DNA of 5,133 nt. It comes from an uncultured Eubacteriales bacterium (GTDB taxonomy: Bacteria; Bacillota; Clostridia; Christensenellales; Aristaeellaceae). This document shows, in pieces, positions 5,113-5,133 of this stretch. The notes under the pieces are model-generated. The model made no database searches. It worked only from the letters and a program-made list of their open reading frames with translations, and was not told the DNA's origin. Position numbers and translations under genes: made by a program. The stretch covers positions 1-5,133 of the forward strand of contig CALVPU010000164.1 in the NCBI GenBank assembly GCA_944353735.1, in the 5' to 3' direction. Numbering within the stretch: the first letter of the stretch is position 1; every line of letters starts with the position of its first letter.

Positions 5113-5133
5113 CGCCAAGGCGCGGCGGGGAAG
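4990..5133 (+). repeat. 78-bp tandem repeat across the 3' end of manA (reaches window edge)
   Basis: Unit 1 is 4990-5067 and unit 2 starts at 5068; the 66 bases of unit 2 in view match unit 1 at 57 positions, and all nine differences are transitions. The period is 26 codons, so the manA frame is kept (ELGYRAEN... then EPGCRAEN...). Trp338 (TGG, 5032-5034) in unit 1 aligns with the TGA stop (5110-5112) in unit 2. Identity continues past the stop to the last base of the window, so more copies may lie beyond. Confidence 0.85.

Noticed and set aside
3907..5118. In-frame upstream extension of the helicase ORF (404 codons)
   Set aside because: It is entirely antisense to manA or within the promoter region. 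The Shine-Dalgarno at 3920-3914 and the conserved domain start both support GTG 3906.

Overview
The window is GC-rich DNA, well above 60% by eye. It carries strong AGGAGG-type ribosome binding sites, sigma-70-like promoters and a gene set typical of Bacillota, most likely an anaerobic Clostridia (Oscillospiraceae or Christensenellales type). This placement is an inference from gene content and style; there is no rRNA or other marker here.

Layout, left to right. (1) Positions 1-240, + strand: the last 79 codons of a protein ending in a Pro/Gln/Tyr/Gly-rich tail with a 12-residue tandem repeat. (2) Positions 241-585: an intergenic stretch with a strong intrinsic terminator (333-381), then a very small CRISPR remnant (about 398-563) with the 32-nt repeat typical of subtype I-C. 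It holds three repeat copies, two of them degenerate, and two nearly identical 35-nt spacers. It has no leader and no cas genes in view. (3) Positions 586-1542, - strand: an XpaC-family membrane-anchored protein with its own promoter. (4) Positions 1597-3906, - strand: an XPD/DinG-like Fe-S DNA helicase fused to an N-terminal Cas4/RecB-like PD-(D/E)XK nuclease. (5) Positions 3907-4020: a compact divergent promoter region. (6) Positions 4021-5112, + strand: class I mannose-6-phosphate isomerase (manA). Its 3' end runs into a 78-bp tandem repeat that continues to the window edge.

How the parts relate. The helicase-nuclease and xpaC run in the same direction with a 54-nt gap. They may share transcripts, although xpaC has a near-consensus promoter whose -35 box lies in the last codons of the helicase gene. 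manA is transcribed divergently from the helicase, and the two promoters overlap. The CRISPR remnant is oriented like xpaC and begins 22 nt past its stop, so xpaC read-through is its most obvious source of transcription. The genes look like ordinary chromosomal functions. The unusual material is the decaying mini-CRISPR with twin spacers, the overlapping divergent promoters, and the repeat-built tail of manA.
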